A stretch of DNA of 53,225 nt from UBA5336 sp038522375. Lineage in GTDB: Bacteria; Pseudomonadota; Alphaproteobacteria; Caulobacterales; Hyphomonadaceae. The notes under the pieces are model-generated. The model made no database searches, had not been told where the DNA came from, and saw nothing but the letters and a program-made list of their open reading frames with translations. The DNA lies in NCBI GenBank assembly GCA_038522375.1, contig JBCBKE010000007.1, positions 1 to 53,225 of the forward strand, given 5' to 3'. Below, piece after piece: positions 51,569-53,225 of the stretch. The translations under genes were made by a program, and so were the position numbers. The first letter of the stretch is position 1; each line of letters starts with the position of its first letter.

Positions 51569-52519
51569 TCATTCGCCGTGCCCTGGCATTCCGGGTCCCC
51601 ACTGGACGCCGAGCAAAACCTCGACGGGTTCGCGTTTCGACGGCACTGAGGCGTCAAAGAGATCGCCGTCGGTGTAATGCTCGACGACATTTCCGTAGGG
51701 GTCTTTCCAGTAGTCGAAGACCTGACTGCCCAGAATGTGTTTGCCGACCCCCCAGTGGGCTTCGTACCCGCCCGCCTTGAGATGATCGTGCCCCAGCATC
51801 ACCGTGTCCCAGTCATCGACTTCGAAGGCCACGTGGTTGATGCCGGGCTCGCGACCCCCGATCAGAAAAACCGTATGGTGATCGACCGGCAGGTCGCCGA
51901 GATCGCAACGCATGAACGCACCGAGCGTGTTCGACTCCTCACCGGCGTAGATTTCATCGGATGTCAGGAAGCCGAAACGGCGTTTGTACCAGTCTTCACT
52001 CTCGCGAAAGTTACGGACGTCAAGCACGAAATGACCAACTCGCCGAACACGGGCCGGCCCACGCCCCAGCCTGACCGGCTCACCGAGGCGACTCTTCCGC
52101 TCCGTGAAGTTGAGTGGCGGGCGCGGTGATACCGGTTCGATGGGTTGCATGTCCTGACCGAAAACCGCATCGATCTCGAAGCCGTTCGGGTCGGTCATGC
52201 GCACACGATAGCCTCCCCCCGGACCATCGATGGGCTCGACAGGCGAGGCTCCCTCCAGACCTGACAGCACATCCAGGTCGGAGCGCTCCGCTATTTGGAA
52301 ACCGGCACCCAGAAAGCGCGAAGGGCCTTTCTCGGCGATATAGAAAAACGATCGTCCACCCTCGCCCCGTCCGAAAAGGCGACCGGTACCCTCAGGGTCC
52401 GGAAGAACCTTCATTCCAAAGTCCTCCAGAAAGATCCGCTGTCGCTCCAGATCCGGCACGCGAAACCGGACATAAGCAATCTCAGCTGCGTGAGCGAGCA
52501 CCCTGTATTCGCCGGTCAA
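51569..52519 (-). CDS. VOC-family extradiol dioxygenase-like protein (copy 2)
   Basis: 316 residues, starting at TTG 52519 with GGGAGG six bases upstream. Two VOC modules; metal ligands H163 (RVGHFVLDVRNF), H229 (GINHVAFEVDDW) and E280 (YGNVVEHYTDGDLFD). The last motif is that of type I extradiol enzymes (GN-x-x-E-x-Y-T). IDGPGGGYRVRMTDPNG joins the modules. It is related to the protein at 41256-42266. As first gene of the long minus-strand unit, it may be the main ring-opening enzyme, acting on the product of the flavin hydroxylase. Confidence 0.86.
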   Translation of the reverse strand: MTGEYRVLAHAAEIAYVRFRVPDLERQRIFLEDFGMKVLPDPEGTGRLFGRGEGGRSFFYIAEKGPSRFLGAGFQIAERSDLDVLSGLEGASPVEPIDGPGGGYRVRMTDPNGFEIDAVFGQDMQPIEPVSPRPPLNFTERKSRLGEPVRLGRGPARVRRVGHFVLDVRNFRESEDWYKRRFGFLTSDEIYAGEESNTLGAFMRCDLGDLPVDHHTVFLIGGREPGINHVAFEVDDWDTVMLGHDHLKAGGYEAHWGVGKHILGSQVFDYWKDPYGNVVEHYTDGDLFDASVPSKREPVEVLLGVQWGPGMPGHGE

Positions 52520-52594
52520 TTAAGCCTCCCTGAAGCGCTTCAGTATCGCCCATCCAGACAGGGGTGGACCATGCGCAACCACGATAGTTTTTAT

Positions 52595-52635
52595 CTCTTG
52601 TGCGAAAAATTGGCGCAAGAGCTCCTGCTCGTCAA
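52595..52635 (-). promoter_or_regulatory. Candidate promoter and TetR operator of the catabolic unit
   Basis: CTCTTGTGC (52595-52603) and GCGCAAGAG (52613-52621) form an inverted repeat with one mismatch in nine and a nine-base spacer. On the minus strand TTGACG (52635-52630) is followed after 17 bases by CAATTT (52612-52607), a weak -10 inside the repeat. A repressor bound here would block the start of the unit about 80 bases from the first gene. The TetR protein of the unit is the likely ligand. Confidence 0.45.
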
Positions 52636-52793
52636 TCCCCTGACCATGATATTCATGGCATTGAGGACAGAAAACTTCGGTTTCAGCGTAGTAGATTGAG
52701 ATAAATTATAAATAATACAGAGAACAACGGGCACAGATTTCAAGAGGCAACGGGGCGCCGTCGCGAAGGCATGTGTATCGGGCAAGATTTTTG

Positions 52794-52823
52794 TTGACGC
52801 GCGAAAATTATTGTTAGTAGTTT
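52794..52823 (+). promoter_or_regulatory. Possible promoter of the second TonB receptor gene
   Basis: TTGACG (52794-52799), 18 bases, then TAGTTT (52818-52823). The -35 is near consensus, the -10 matches in three of six. It lies about 80 bases before the gene start. Confidence 0.35.
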
Positions 52824-52905
52824 GTCTCGAAGCGAAACCGCGCCGACAGCCCAGAAGCTGCGAGCGACAAAAGCGGTTCGCAACTCGCCTTGGGAGGAGG
52901 CAAAT

Positions 52906-53225
52906 ATGATGAATTCATTTCGGGTAGTGCTTTTGTCTGGATGCGCGTCGCTCGGCGTCGCCGCCGTGCCTGCGGCGGTCGCCCAGGATGCTGACACCGG
53001 CGAAACAACGCGCAAACTGGAAGCAATCACGGTCACGGCCCAGAAGCGCGAAGAATCGCTCCAGGATGTCCCAATCTCGGTCACAGCCATTACCGGTGAC
53101 ACGCTGGAAGACAATGGCATCACAACCTTTGCCGACCTTGGGCAGCGGACCCCAAACCTCCAGGTCCAGGTTGCCGATGGTGGCCCGGCGACGATTATCG
53201 GCATTCGCGGTATTTCTTCGGGCTT
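52906..53225 (+). CDS. TonB-dependent receptor, N-terminal part (runs off the window)
   Basis: 106 codons seen from the ATG ATG start, preceded by GGGAGGAGG. A signal peptide (FRVVLLSGCASLGVAAVPAA, cut near AVAQ) is followed by the TonB box LEAITVTAQKREESLQDVPI and the start of the plug (ITTFADLGQRTPNLQVQVAD, then IIGIRGISSG). The form is that of the large receptor class common in Sphingomonads and Hyphomonads. It is divergent from the catabolic unit and may import its substrate; the barrel is outside the window. Confidence 0.9.
   Translation, partial: MMNSFRVVLLSGCASLGVAAVPAAVAQDADTGETTRKLEAITVTAQKREESLQDVPISVTAITGDTLEDNGITTFADLGQRTPNLQVQVADGGPATIIGIRGISSG

Larger units (their letters stand above)
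52520..52905. other. Divergent control region between the island and a second TonB receptor
   Basis: 386 bases with no credible gene, more AT-rich than the genes around it. It holds the start region of the minus-strand catabolic unit (with an inverted repeat at 52595-52621) and, to the right, the promoter of the plus-strand receptor gene. Confidence 0.7.

Overview
The window looks like chromosomal DNA of a GC-rich, Gram-negative alphaproteobacterium of the Caulobacterales / Hyphomonadaceae kind. The main grounds are a SciP (CtrA-inhibitor) gene beside a flagellar-type operon with a CtrA-like box, UrcA-, DUF2853- and DUF4112-family genes, abundant TonB-dependent receptors, and many ATGA / TGATG / TAATG coupled gene pairs. 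I saw no rRNA, tRNA, CRISPR array, insertion sequence or integrase. Species cannot be assigned from sequence reading alone.

Layout. (1) 1-1160: start of a FliG-like gene, a very short FliF-like membrane protein, a CtrA-like box and sciP. (2) 1343-29251: mostly housekeeping genes on both strands. These include mnmA, a tandem DsbA-fold protein, two beta-barrel proteins, quinone-oxidoreductase-like MDR enzymes, isoaspartyl peptidase, RNA modification genes (TrmH and RluF types), SCP2, a PP2C phosphatase, a GH16 glucanase, a cytochrome c, typA, a thiolase, an Acg-like nitroreductase with its MarR regulator, a lipoprotein/TIR pair, lepA, glpQ and urcA. (3) 29592-52519: about 23 kb in which every gene lies on the minus strand, with short or overlapping junctions. 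It reads as one catabolic island. A divergent TonB-dependent receptor at 52906 continues past the window end.

How the island may work (inference from family and gene order). A TonB receptor imports an organic substrate. Envelope lipoproteins (a PQQ dehydrogenase, an epoxide-hydrolase-like hydrolase, a ricin-type lectin) and a b-type cytochrome make up an outer arm. Two MFS carriers cross the inner membrane. A class A flavin hydroxylase, P450, PhyH oxygenase and SDR modify the substrate. Two extradiol-type VOC dioxygenases open an aromatic ring. GSTs, an FAH-family hydrolase, a CMD protein and a cytosolic alpha/beta hydrolase process the products. TetR and AraC regulators lie inside the block, and candidate operators are visible. 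The substrate is unknown. A phenolic or aryl compound with an alkyl or ether part fits the enzyme set best.

Other points of interest are the collarless mini-FliF, terminator-like hairpins abutting the ribosome binding sites of two genes, the TIR/lipoprotein pair, and a PQQ dehydrogenase with a lanthanide-type Asp but without other usual metal ligands.
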